Origin: Blastomyces gilchristii SLH14081
Lineage: Eukaryota > Ascomycota > Eurotiomycetes > Onygenales > Ajellomycetaceae
Length of the DNA stretch: 64,000 nucleotides
Assembly (NCBI RefSeq): GCF_000003855.2
Contig: NW_003101681.1
Span: 6,189,900 to 6,253,899, forward strand
Direction: 5' to 3'
A program made the position numbers and the translations under genes. Of this stretch, positions 47,423 to 58,630 are shown piece after piece. The notes below the pieces were generated by a model, which worked only from the letters and a program-made list of their open reading frames with translations, made no database searches and was not told the origin of the DNA. Within the stretch, counting starts at the first letter, position 1; each line of letters starts with the position of its first letter.

Positions 47423-48418
47423 TTAAATAGTTATATTGTATGCAGTCTTTGTGTAATAAATTATTCTGAGAGTTGATAAGAAGAACAGAAGTGTACACAC
47501 TGAGAGATATGATTCATTAAGTCTATACAATATCTTCTTGAAATGAGGAGAGCTGGTCACAAAAGCAGAGACAGTAAAACCAGAAGTGACAGGAGTGAGA
47601 ATTGCGGGAACAGAGGTAGCAGAAGCAGGAGAATCAGACACAGAGACAGGTGTAGAAGATTGAAGAGAAGCAGCAGAGAAAGAAACAGAGAGAGCAGAAG
47701 AGAACATAAGAGATCTGACTATACATAACACAGATAATTTCTTCATTATCATATTCTTCAAGTTCTCAATCAATGATTCAACATTGAGTTCACTATCATC
47801 AGTGAATGCAGATCTGTCAATGTATGAAGATTCTATATGAATAAAAACAATATATCAGCATCTGCATTTATACAAAATCATGTCAGAAAACATGATCAGA
47901 AACTCACTGAGAAGAGAAACAGTTGAGAGTGTATGAGAAGGTAGAGAGAGTGTATAAGAAGGTGAAGAAGATATGTCATTCATGATAGTATGTTCTGATA
48001 ATTGTTAGAAGATAAACAAGTTCTGATCATGTTTCACAACACATTACACTTACTGCTAATGAACTGCCTGGTATGAGCACTATAATAATGCTTATTATGA
48101 GAATAAGAGGCTATTGTCAGAAACATGTATGATGTAATAGATAAACAGATAGAAAGAGTTGAACAGAAGAAGAAATAGAAATCTTGAATGATGATGACAT
48201 TTGATGATGATGAAATGAAGAAGATGATTGAAGGATGAGAAAAGTTAGTGAATGAGTGATGTAATATAGTGAAAGTTTCTTTGTGAGAGTGTACACAGAA
48301 TGCTAGCTGAATCAGAAATAGATCACACAATTGTGAAACACTAGTGGCGAGCTAATCCACATGAAGCTAGAGTGTATGACATGGTCACATGGGTGTGACT
48401 GAATCTGATGAGGGAGGA
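47423..48418 (-). pseudogene. gypsy-1 C antisense frame, N-terminal part, and leader
   Basis: The minus-strand block 47773-47423 matches copy A 12050-11672 (MIENLKNMIMKKLSVLC, then Ser/Thr/Pro/Ala-rich). A further block 48330-48034 lies upstream. On the plus strand the Ser-rich part reads as an Arg/Ser-rich frame (47543-47728); because the minus frame is longer and continues in the Cys-array blocks, I prefer minus. Confidence 0.45.
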
Positions 48419-48602
48419 TGTGGTTCGGAAGAATGTACAATCATTGAATAATAACACGGCCGCTTCTGAACTACTAGTGTATGTGTACGAGTGTAAAGGG
48501 GCCATAGCGGCCGCTAATTAATTTAGTGTATGATATTACAATATATAAGAAGCCGGCGTACGCCTGTAATCGTACACTGGCTTAAGCAACTTTTGAATCA
48601 CA
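48419..48602 (+). repeat. 3' LTR of gypsy-1 C
   Basis: The inner 70 bp are mutated (GAATGTACAATCATTGAATA where the 5' LTR has GAACGTACGACCGTCGGATA); the outer half is intact. Followed by ATAG and the resumed LINE ORF1. Confidence 0.93.
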
Positions 48603-48606
48603 ATAG

Positions 48607-49024
48607 CAGATTTAGAGACAGCAGGTTTAGAGACAGCAGATTCAGCTGCTTGAGCATATATTTTCTTCTGATTTAAAGAAGAAGAAGAAGAAGAAGTAGA
48701 AAAGAAAGAAGAGTAAACTGAAGAGTCAGTAATTGTATTAGAAATTTTCAAAGTTTTTTGAACTGTATTTGAAATTTCAAGTTTGAACTTGATCACTTTC
48801 TGTAGTTATCTAGCCTGAGTATGAAGAATTTACAGAACTTCTTCATTCATCTCACTCAGACACTGCTTTTCAAGAATTTTACTTACTTTTTCAAGTTTCT
48901 GTATTTCAAGAACTTGTTATTTCTCTATTTCTTCTTTCTTTCTTCTCTTTAGAATTTCAATCTTAGAAATAGTATTTGAGAAAGCATTCTTTTTCATATT
49001 AACTGAGTGTACTTTTGAACTCAT
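48607..49024 (-). pseudogene. LINE ORF1, N-terminal part
   Basis: Starts at Met 49024 (MSSKVHSVNMKKNAFSNTIS), then a charged coiled-coil-like stretch (ILKRRKKEEIEKQQVLEIQK) and a Ser run (STSSSSSSLNQKKIYAQAAE) up to the gypsy-1 C insertion. It continues at 38652. The Ser run is coded by GAAGAA repeats on plus. Confidence 0.7.
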
Positions 49025-50742
49025 TATTCTTACTCAATAAAAAGTTGATCAGACTAATTTAATTAAGATATTTATTAAACTCTTTTGAATTGAAAAGTTG
49101 ATCAGACTGTTTCAATTAAGAGATTTCTAAGTCTGTTTTCAATTGAAAAGTTGATCAGACTATTTTAAAAGAAGAATAACAGACTTCTATGTATAAAACA
49201 CCTGATTTTTTTCACACTAGTTCAGTAACTAGATTAGATTTTTGAAGAGAATCTAATAAACTAAAATTAATTTTTAAGATAAATCAGTAAAATCTTTACA
49301 ATCTCTTTCTTAAGATACAGTGAGAAAAAGTATGATATCAATTGATAATAAATCAGATAATATGACAGTTTTTAAGAGAAAAACTGATAAAAAATAAATC
49401 AATTTTTTGCAGAGAAATTGATTAAAACTATTCAATTTTATTCTAAATTATTCAATTCTTCTCACACAACAAGTGTGCAACTCAAATCAGTTAATAAAGA
49501 GTGTAAAAAAGAATTAAGTATTAATGAAAGCTCTTTAATCACTGAAAAAGTAATTCTTACTTAAAAGAATATGAAATTATAACAGAAAATAACTCTGTTT
49601 TTAATTCTTTGTAAGAATATTGTGTAAAATTCAGAGAAAAACACCTTACTTTTTCAAGAGAAGTAAAAAACTATTTCTAAGATCTTTTTTTTTTTTTTTT
49701 TTTGCATTAACTGCTGCAGAAGAATGAGATAGAAACTGTTAAAATATGCACTACTGTATACTCTCTATCAAGACTTTCTCTCTTCAGAGTCTTGATATTA
49801 TAGAGAATATAAGTCTGTTTCTATATAATAATGTAAATATTGTCAGCAGAATGTAGAGAAACTGGTTATTTATATCTCAAAATAGAAGACTTTATCAATG
49901 ATTATATCAATATAGAGTTAATTCTCAAATTCAATAGAAATCTAGTGTTGCTGTTCTCAATCTCTTACAGAATCTATTGAATATTGTGGTATTAAAACTA
50001 GATTTAATATATCTCACTGTGCAGGGATCAAAGGCTCAGTCAGACCTTGAGATATACTGATTTTATAGTTGTCATGTCTGCCGATTATGTATCAAGTACA
50101 GTTGCTGAGGTATCTTTTTGTACTTTTCTGTCGGGGATGGGCCAGATTGAGAGGAGTGGTACGAGGGTGAGACTTGGTGTTGATGTCTAGATACACTGAA
50201 GACAGACCGCGGAGGTTGCACTTCAGAAGTGGCTGTTGGTTATGTGCTTGATATTATCGCTGAGGTATCTTTTTGTATTTTTCTGCTGGGGATGGGCCAG
50301 ATTAGGAAGGGCGGTACGAGGGTGGGACTTGGCGTTGGTGTTTTGGAACATCAAAGATGGACAGGGTTTTCGCGGAGGTTGCTCCTCAGATATCTCCACA
50401 ACTACAGATCAGGGATCTTCCAAAATCGAGAAGATTGGTGCATATGGCTAGGTCTCTTCACCTTACAATTTGTATGGCAATTTGGCCCGGGGTTGTGGTG
50501 TGGTAGGGGAGAATGGGGGATAATCCCACACAGGAGTTTCGAACGACGTCTGGTTCACGTTTGGCTGGATAACTCCACCACCACACGGGGTATGCGGTCG
50601 GCGATGGGGTCAAAATGCTCGTATGATCGAGGGCTTTTCGATGGATCTATCGGCGGGTTCTTATTCGAAAAATCGAGCGAGTTCGTGGTGGAGCGGTTGA
50701 TGAAGAGTTATATGTTGATTAGCAGTAAGTATAATATGTTGT
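49025..50742 (-). promoter_or_regulatory. 5'UTR of the full LINE with tandem monomers
   Basis: 1.7 kb upstream of ORF1. From 49217 it matches window positions 1-1488. A T run at 49684-49703 is longer than its counterpart near 470. Monomers with 155-bp period lie at about 50079-50390. CpG and GG/CC are kept from about 50229 to 50699; the last 43 bases (50700-50742) are absent from copy 1. The 172-codon plus-strand frame at 50229-50747 is antisense to the LINE and broken in copy 1. Confidence 0.65.
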
Positions 50743-50755
50743 TGTGAACTGCATT

Positions 50756-51640
50756 TAATATGCAATGAGAGAAGTTCAAATTTCTGACAATGCTATTCAG
50801 TCTGATAAATGTGTCTGTCATCTTTTAAATAATGATGAATACAATTCTTCATAAACAGAATGAAACCTTATATCTCATATATCTTGATAACATTCTAGTC
50901 TTTTCAAACTCATATGATGAATATCTGAAGCATCTCAATAAAGTGCTTATAACTCTGGCAGAGTATAAGCTCTACATCAAATCAACAAAGTGTGTGTTTG
51001 AAACAGAAGAGTTGAAGTTTATAGAACATGTAGTGAGTGATGACTGTATACATCTCATCTCAGAGAAATTGAATATTATAGCAAATTGATCACAGCTGAG
51101 AAATATACACTATGTACAACAGTTTCTTGAGTTGATCTCATATTACTGCAGATTCATTAAGAAATTCACATAAATATCTACATCACTGTCAGATCTCTTA
51201 AGAGAAACAGATGCAAATCTGTGAAAGAAGAAGTTTCATTCAATTATCTGAAATACTGCATGTGAGGAGGCTTTTCTCACACTGAGAGAATATGTAATAA
51301 CATTCTCAGTGCTTATTTAATCAGATCACAAGAAACCTTTCTACATCAAGATAGACACATTTAAATAAGCTATTAGAGACACTCTTCTACAGATGAGTAA
51401 GAATAGCAAGCTACATCTGATGACATATAATGATAGAAAACTATCAGATACTGAGCTCAATTACTCAGTGTATGAAAAGAAATTACTAGTGATTAAGCAC
51501 ACACTGACATTGTGAAATAGATATATCAATAACAGATATATAACAACAGTGATCACAGATCATGAAAGCCTCATCTATCTACAATTAATAATAAAACCTT
51601 TCAATCACTTAGCATATTGAATCTCAAAGTTTCAAGTATA
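50756..51640 (+). pseudogene. gypsy-1 B/D reverse transcriptase (C-terminal part) and RNase H
   Basis: Resumes after the LINE. Open run 50832-51089 with YLIYLDNILVFS (YLDD read as YLDN, first Asp kept) and FIEHVVSDDCIHL. RNase H blocks lie at 51300-51600 (IKIDTF, TVITDHESLIYL). Many TAA and TGA stops. Confidence 0.8.
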
Positions 51641-51779
51641 CAATCTTTATATCAAATACTGAAAGAAATCAGATACTGTGATATCTGATGCAATCAGTCA
51701 CAGACCTGATTTCATGAGTAAGAGTTCTGCAAATCAGATATAAGAGAAGTTCATGTTAAATGCACTGAGAGAGTGTAAG

Positions 51780-53290
51780 AAATCAGAATAAGTGAACACA
51801 ATGATCTCTTACTTAGAGAATGACAAGATATTGAATAACAAGCATCTTATAAAAGTAGTAGAAGAGATGCTTTCAAACTTCAAGCTGAGGAAATTGAAAA
51901 ACAATATTATGCTTTATTACAATCTAGAATATGTAGAAGCTCTCTATCTAGAACATTTATTTAGACACAACTTGATAACTTATATGCACAAGGAATTCAG
52001 TCACTTAGAAAGCTCTGAACTTATAAGTGTACTTAAATCAAGAGTATACTGATCAAGCATGACTGAGAACATTCAGATGTATGCTCTCAAGTGCTCAAAT
52101 TATCAGGTCATGAAAGAATCTAAGAAAGAATTAGAATATAAGAAAGTACAATATCAGATAAAGTGTACAATACAACTGTTTAAACAATAAAGAGTGAATC
52201 TCATAGATATATTACTGTGAACATTAAATGAAAATCAATGAATAATCACTACTATTGATTACACTACTGACTGACCAGTCATGAAAGCAGTTTCAGAGAC
52301 AATAGAGAAGATGATGATAAAGTTTCTATATAATAAGATCTATATTAACTATGAAATGTCATATGAGATTCTAACTGATAACAGTGTAAATCTTATAGAA
52401 GAAGTAGTGAGGCATTTCATAAGTCAGTTATAGATAAGATATTGTAGAACAACATCATATCATCTGCAGATGAACAGAAAGATGAAACACTTGAATAAAA
52501 TCTTGAGCAACATGCTGATAAAATATCTAGTGAGCAAGCCTACAAGACTATGAGATGAATATCTCAGGCAGGCACTATTGATCACATGAATTTGACAGTA
52601 TACAGTCTTTAAGCATTCATCATTCTATCTGTTGTATAAATTGCATCCGCGCATCTCAGAGAATGCTTCAGAAAAGATGGAAGAGAGAGCATCAGTTGCA
52701 GATACAGCAGAAACAGTAGTTACAGATGCAACAGTTACAGACACAGAATCAAGATTGAAAGAGATCAGTCACACACACATAAAAGCTAACAAGTTACTCC
52801 TGAACTGAGCAATTCAATCAAAAAGAATACAAGACTCACTAGTTAAGAAATTGAGTCTTAAGATAAAAATATAAGTTCTTATATACAATGAGAGTTCTGA
52901 GAAGTTTCAATCTAGATGATTTGAGTCATATAAAATACTCAAATCATATTCTCTGAGAATATATACATTGAAAGAATCAGAGAGACAGATCTTACATAAC
53001 TTAATAAATGATTCATAACTTATGAAAGCAAAGATATAAGATCTGAGTGAATTATAATTATCTATAGCACTATCATCAGTATTATTAAAAAAGAAGAGAC
53101 TTATAATTAAAAAGTCTTACAAAGTAAGAGAAATCATAGATGCTTACAAATCAGATAATCTCACTTATTTCAATCTTTTCATAATTATAAGAAAAGAATG
53201 AAAAGTAATGAAGAAATCAGATAAACATCACACTTCAATAAGTGATGAGACTGTAGTCAGTTATATAATAACACACTGCAGACAGCAGAC
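51780..53290 (+). pseudogene. gypsy-1 B/D integrase
   Basis: Open run 51792-52052 covers the zinc-binding part (YMHKEFSHLES). The core, 52240-52560, is broken. The AVTD repeat tract lies at 52690-52745. Aligned with copy A along its whole length. Confidence 0.75.
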
Positions 53291-53855
53291 ATAACATAGT
53301 AAAAAGCAGTCTTAAAGCAGCAGACTTACACATGAATCAGATCACAGAAGAAAAAGAAATTCAGAGTTGAATTCAACTGTTTACATCAGTTCAATTGCAG
53401 AGATCACAGAGAATAAACTATCTAAAACATCTGTGAACACATGAAATCAAGTCATCTCAATCTCTGAAGACACTCAGAGATCAGATGAGATTAGTTTCAA
53501 TAAGCTGTTCACTGTAGTGATTTGAGTGAGTGAAGAGAGACAGTATAATATGTGAGATAGAATTATAAGATAAAAGCTGCTGAATCTAGTCACTGAACAC
53601 TCTACTATATAGAGATTATGTAAGAGTAGTGACTAGCAGACAAAGAAAAAGTGTAAGAAAAGAAAAGAAATAATGAATTGATCATCAACTGTAAGAGTCA
53701 GCTGTAAAAGACAAATGTTATTATATATATCTCATTCATTTTTATATATCATATATTTAATCTATTTTCAACATCACATCATCTGAGAAACATCAAAAAT
53801 AAAGAAAATCTCAAAACTTGAGATTCACAAGAGATTCAAGAGCTGTAAGCTACTC

Positions 53856-55329
53856 TCATAATAATATCACACATGTTTCTAATTTCTCTATCACTCTGTG
53901 TACAACATTAATGTCATTTATTACAAGATTGACTGGAATATCAATATAGAAATGTGTACATATACATGTAGAAAAATTGAAGAAGAGTACAGAACCTGCA
54001 GAATCAGAAATCAGAGTAGAGAGAGCAGAGACAGAAGAAATAGAAGAAGAAGAAGACACAGAATCAGATAAATAATGATAGAAGTCATCTGAGACTGAAC
54101 ACTTACAACTCAGTGTACACACAATCTTTCTCACAGAGAAGAGAGAGAAAGTGATGAGAGAAGCTTAAGATTGAAAGAGAATAGTCTCAGCAGTATTATT
54201 ATCTTTGATTAGAATGATCTCTGACACTGAAGCAACTAAGAATCATTATTAGTGTATAAAAACTGTAAAATCAGAGATGAGAACAGTTACTAAATGAACA
54301 CTCACTGATCTTAGAGTTATATATGCAATTACAACATGCATGAGACTTCTCAGAAAGAGAGAGAGAGACACAGAGAAATGCAGAAAGCAGAACACAGTGT
54401 ATAAACAGCTCATTTTCACAACAATATTTTAGATAAGATGTATGAGTCTTACATCTGCAGATATAAAAGAGTACAACATTCATATTCTCATTTTCAAAAA
54501 CACAGATATCTTTTGTCTGTATCACAAAGTCAGATAATAGATGTCAGAGAATAGACTGATACAGATCTATTATTTTAAAGAAATTCATCAGAGTAGATAT
54601 TCTCATAATATTAAACTTTACAATTATAAAAAGTTTCTTGATGTCTGTAAATGTTATAACTTCATGTATAATAAAACTTATAATGATTTCTTCTAAGAAC
54701 AGAAAAATCAGTATCAGAAAGAAAAGATAAAAAAGAAAAAGACTTACAATCTCAATACTTTTGAGAGAGAGGTAATTCTCTGATATGAATAAATAATTAT
54801 CTCATCACAAATATTTAAAATAAATATAATAATCAGTGTCTGTAACTGAGCTTCAGATAGTCATGTTATACACTGTCTTTATACAATAAATTATTCTAGA
54901 GGTCAGTAAGAAGAGCAGAAGTGTATACACTGAGAAATGTGATTCACTGAGTCTATGCAACATCTTCTTGAAACAGAGAGAGCTAGTAATGAAGATAGCA
55001 GTAAGAGCAGAAGTAGCAGAAGTGAGAGTTATAAGAACAGAGATAGCAGAAGCAGAAGAACCAGATACAGAGACAAGTGTAGAAGATTAAGAGAGAGTGA
55101 CAGAGAAAGAAACAGAGAAGAGAGTAGTAGAGAAAGAAGTAGTAGAAGAGATAGAAGAGAATACAGAAGACTCAGTTATATATAATACAGATAATTTCTT
55201 TATTATTATATTCTTCAAGTTCTCAATCAATAATTCAATATTGAGTTCACTATCATCAGTGAATACAGATCTGTTAATATATGAAGATTCTATATAAATA
55301 AAAACAAATATATCAGCATCTGCATTCAT
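53856..55329 (-). pseudogene. gypsy-1 B/D antisense frame
   Basis: Minus blocks 55329-55087 (MNADADIFVFIYIESSYI, close to copy A MNTDADMFVFIHVESSYI), 54525-54271 (Cys array, with the first two Cys read as Tyr) and 54134-53856 (C-terminal helix). The second half of the array, CCNCIYNSKISECSFSNC, is intact. A further minus block, 55743-55471, lies upstream. Confidence 0.5.
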
Positions 55330-55812
55330 GTAAAATTATGTCAGAAAACATAATCAGAAGCTCACTGAGAAGAAAAATAGTTAAGAGTGTATAAGAAGAT
55401 GAAGAAGATGTATTATTTATAATAATATATTCTGATAATTATTAGAAGATAAACAAGTTCTGATTATATTTCATAACATGTTACACTTACTACTAATGAA
55501 CTGCTCAGTATGAGCACTATAATAACACTTATTATAGAAATAAGAGATTATTATCACAAATATGTACAATGTGATAGATAAACAGATAGAAAGAGTTAAA
55601 CAGAAGAAGAAATAGAAATCTTGAATGAGATAATAACATTTGATAATGATGATAATGAAGAAGATAATTGAAGAATGAGAAAAGTTAGTGAATGAGAAGT
55701 GTAATATAGTGAAAGTTTCTTTGTAAGAGTGTATGCAGAACACTAGCTGAATCAGAGATAGATTACATAATTGTGAAATGCTAGTGATGAGCTAATTCAC
55801 ATGAAGCTAGAA

Positions 55813-56194
55813 CTGTAAGAGGCCTACGCTGAATAGATTGATATAATATTGATAGGTCTTTGTAGCGGGCTGCGCCCGATCAATCATATAGACTATTCCA
55901 TTACACTCCATAGATTTTTCCATTCCCGATCGCCGATCCGCGGCCGCTACGAACGCGCGTAGCGTACACTCCGATTCTCGGCCATTCCCGATCACCGATC
56001 CTCGGCCGCTACGAACGCGTGTATATTCTTCCGCCCCGAAGCTCCACCGCGTACACCACCACATACATGTATAAATATTCATTTCAATCACTGATTCTCA
56101 CACTTTCTCTTTCTTTCCTTCTTTAACATTTTTATCTTTGTTAAATAAGACCTATCAATATAATACCGATCTATTCAGTGTAGGCCTCTTACAG
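55813..56194. mobile_element. Short TIR element (382 bp, MITE-like)
   Basis: 48-bp terminal inverted repeats: 55813-55860 (CTGTAAGAGGCCTACGCTGA...) and 56147-56194 (...GTGTAGGCCTCTTACAG), differing at a few CpG/GpG-type positions. No coding capacity. The interior is CpG-rich and unmutated. No clear target duplication is seen (left CTAGAA, right TCTTAT). It sits at the broken 3' end of gypsy-1 B/D. The superfamily cannot be assigned. Confidence 0.75.
55918..56025 (+). repeat. Internal direct repeat of the TIR element, 62-bp period
   Basis: CATTCCCGATCGCCGATCC followed by CGGCCGCTACGAACGCG occurs at about 55920 and again, with CpG-type differences, at about 55982. The inverted partner at 56195-56422 has only one copy, so the duplication is specific to this element. 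Confidence 0.7.
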
Positions 56195-56422
56195 TCTTAT
56201 ATAACAAAGATAAAAACATTAAAGAAGAAAAGAAAGAGAAAGTGTGAGAATCAGCAATCAAGATAAATATTTATACATGTATGTGATGGTGTACACAGTA
56301 GAGCTTCAGAGTGGAAGAATATACGCATGTTTGTAGCAGCTGAGAATCAGTGATCAGAAATGAAAGAATCTATGAAGTGTAATAAAATAGTCTATATAAT
56401 TGATCAGGCGCAGTCTGTTACA
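56195..56422 (-). repeat. Inverted, mutated partner of the TIR element interior
   Basis: Reads as the reverse complement of about 55860-56150, starting TCTTATATAACAAAG and ending CAGGCGCAGTCTGTTACA. It carries the typical CpG and GG losses and lacks terminal repeats of its own. Together with the intact element it forms a long imperfect palindrome. Confidence 0.75.
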
Positions 56423-58340
56423 TTAACCTCTCTCTTTCAGAAGTAGTTTTCATCAGTCAAGAATCACTGTTTCAGATAACACAGAACTCAGAGTTCAGAT
56501 CAGTTGATTATAATTAACTTATTTTATAAGATATTATCAGCTGCAGTTATAGAGTCTCTTATCAAGAATATTCTCAATCTCTTACTCAAGCTCATTATCT
56601 TCTTCTATAATATCTGATAACTGTTAGTCAGAAGTCAGCTGAGAAGAGAATAGATCAGTGATAGCACAGTAAAACAAGCTTGTATGAAATATATTATAAA
56701 TCTCTGATGATATATCAAGATAGTAGTTATAACTATTTAGAACTTCTATCACTTTATATCTGATATAATAGTAATCTAGTGTATGAGATGAATATGTGAT
56801 TTGTATATTCTTAAGATTCAATCATATCAGATCTTCTATCTTATATTATTTAATACAATCTCAGTGAATATTGATTTGATTCTCTTAATCTTGTTTCACA
56901 GTTGTCATGAAGATCTCTGTTTAATAGCAGATATCTCAGAGCTTTATTACTATATTACCAGTGATTTGAATCAGACTGCAGAGATTCAGTGTGAACTGTG
57001 TAATATCTAGAAGATTCAACACTTTCATATGATATTCATGTATAAGAAAGAACAGACTTATATCTATTGAAATAGCATCTCAACTGTTGATAGTAATCTC
57101 TGCATATAAGAGAAGATCATATCAATTATCTTATAAATAATTACAGAACTTATAAAGATAATTCTTTACAGTCTGAATTATCTGTTCTGATATATTATCA
57201 GTCTCAGAGTAATAGACAGTTGACAGATAGTATGTAATCTTGAGAACTTGACAGATTCTAGTTCAGAGAGCACTCATGAATTGACAGCTCTGATCTGATA
57301 CTATAAATCTCAGCAATTCATACATTCTATAACATGGCAGAACCGAAGTAGTGACTAGTCAGTAGTGTCATGTAGAGGTAGTTGTTTGAAAAGCTGTATA
57401 AATAAGCTTGACTATCTTGCTTGAATAGTGAGCTCATAGGCTACAGAGTTATTATGAGAATATTACAGATATGATACTTAGTATACTAAGAAGATTGTAT
57501 AAGACATACAGTAACTCTTGTATATATTTCAGTAGAAGAAAAAATGAATTACTGACTTCTTTAATGAGAAGTTAGCATCTAGCTATTCTATATAGATAAT
57601 AAGTGAATACTCTTCTCTCATTCTATAAGTAAGAATAGTCAGAGTGATATCTCAGCAGCATCTCATTATTAAGAAAGAGTAATCTGCTAATCTTCTATAA
57701 AAGCAGAGTTCTTATATTTATCAATCAGATCTTTCTATGATATATCTGAATAATATCATAGAGTAGTTGAAAACTGATTTGAACAGTCTGTGAGATAAAT
57801 AAAATCATCTGTATAAAAGTGATGAGCTGTATAAAACTGCAGTGAGGTCTTGATATAGTTAGAAATGTGATAATACTCTCTTCTTTAAGAGCATAGTTCT
57901 AATACTCTTAAGATTACTGAATTAGAAATTATCTTTGTTATATAGTAACAGTTATTAACTGATTAACAGTGTGTATACTGTGTATGATACAAAGAAATAG
58001 ATAAGTTTTTCTGCTGACTGTGTAGATCTTTCTTTACTCATCTTTATTCAAATTAAACATGTGATAAGTAAGTTTCTTATATATCAATTTAAGATATGAA
58101 AAACATAGTTAATAAGTAACTTACAGATCTCTTATTATATTTCATTCTATATATAAAATTCTCTGCAAAAGTGATGTATTTTAGAGATAAAGTTAACAGT
58201 AGTGACAGGATTTTTTGAAAAGATTCTTCTCTTTATGAAATATTTTTCTTCTCTCTCTCTCAATTGTAACAGTGAGTGTATGAGAGTATCATTCTTGAAG
58301 AATAATAAAGAGCTTATTCTGATATTTTCTAGTAAATAAT
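56423..58340 (-). mobile_element. gypsy-5 fragment: integrase C-terminal half with chromodomain
   Basis: Minus-strand pol remnant. Core end: HYLSTVYYSETDNISEQIIQ near 57225-57180, the counterpart of HPQTDGQSE. Then INSxDAISIDISLFFLIHEY (57060-57030 region). The open run 56821-56624 holds VIEVLNSYNYYLDISSEI and IFHTSLFYCAITDLFSSQL, the standard C-terminal part. A chromodomain-like end, QEIENILDKRLYNCS and YYLIKxVNYNQLI, lies at 56620-56500. It differs from gypsy-4 and is in the same orientation. I see no LTR. The part 57500-58340 shows only broken frames. Confidence 0.7.
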
Positions 58341-58349
58341 AAATATCTT

Positions 58350-58630
58350 TATAGTGTGGCTGCAGTCTCTGTGACTGTCAAGAAAGCCAGGTTGAAGGCA
58401 GAGACAGCAGTGTCAATGAGCTGCAGAAGCACTGCTTTCATTGTCATATCTTCTCTCTCTTCTGCATCTCTTGCAGCCACAGTGGTAGTAGCTATGCCTT
58501 GCAGTGAGATGTCATTTCTTCTGCTGACTGGTTCATCTGTGTCTAATCTGTTCTCTGCTTCTCTCACTGCTATTGTGACACTGTCTTCTCTTTCAATCAA
58601 CACAGTGATGTATGACCCTGTGTGATCATT
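58350..58630. other. GC-richer island with open frames on both strands
   Basis: About 280 bases with CC/GG and balanced composition between AT-rich flanks. Plus (58356-58625) and minus (58603-58349) are both open for 84-89 codons. Neither protein is recognised; minus is rich in Glu, Arg and Thr, plus in Ser, Val and Ala. It may be the tail of gypsy-4 or gypsy-5, or a separate fragment. Confidence 0.35.

Larger units (their letters stand above)
38657..48602 (+). mobile_element. gypsy-1 copy C, complete, inside LINE ORF1
   Basis: 184-bp LTRs at 38657-38840 and 48419-48602, flanked by ATAG on both sides (38653-38656 and 48603-48606). Same order as copy A. Its antisense frame is interrupted by a truncated LINE (45378-47064). 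Without that insert the element is about 8.2 kb. Confidence 0.93.
33100..50742 (-). mobile_element. Full-length Tad1-like LINE (about 7.7 kb without the nested gypsy-1 C)
   Basis: Minus-strand element: 3' trinucleotide tail at 33100, ORF2 (37425-33483), ORF1 (49024-48607 joined to 38656 downward), and 1.7-kb 5'UTR with 155-bp monomers. Bounded by the 13-bp duplication TGTGAACTGCATT. It is split within ORF1 by gypsy-1 C at the ATAG site. ORF1 with zinc knuckles, an endonuclease of the exonuclease III type, reverse transcriptase and RNase H match the Tad1 group of fungal LINEs as known to me. Stops are mostly TGA. Confidence 0.88.
29661..55811 (+). mobile_element. gypsy-1 copy B/D, split by the full-length LINE; 3' end missing
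   Basis: Left part 29661-33099 (LTR, gag, protease, reverse transcriptase) and right part 50743-55811 (rest of reverse transcriptase, RNase H, integrase, antisense frame) form one element interrupted by the LINE. The 13-bp word TGTGAACTGCATT occurs on both sides of the LINE (33087-33099 and 50743-50755), within a sequence that copy A shows undivided at about 7535. The 3' LTR and polypurine tract are absent: sequence stops at GAAGCTAGAA just before the TIR element. More CpA mutations are visible here than in copies A and C. Confidence 0.88.

Noticed and set aside
47543..47728. Arg/Ser-rich plus-strand frame (also 54955-55185), like an SR protein
   Set aside because: It is the complement of the Ser-rich part of the antisense frame (TCT opposite AGA). 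The minus frame is longer and continues into blocks conserved across three copies. Some doubt remains.
50229..50747. 172-codon plus-strand open frame in GC-rich DNA
   Set aside because: It lies antisense in the LINE 5'UTR. The homologous region at 1020-1488 has the frame broken into shorter pieces although the DNA is nearly identical, and no domain is visible.
29661..55811. Pieces 29661-33099 and 50743-55811 as two truncated gypsy-1 copies
   Set aside because: They meet at the same point of reverse transcriptase and share a 13-bp duplication around the LINE, so they are one split copy.
58356..58625. A small conserved protein gene
   Set aside because: Both strands are equally open and there is no start context, partner copy or motif. 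Recorded only as an island.
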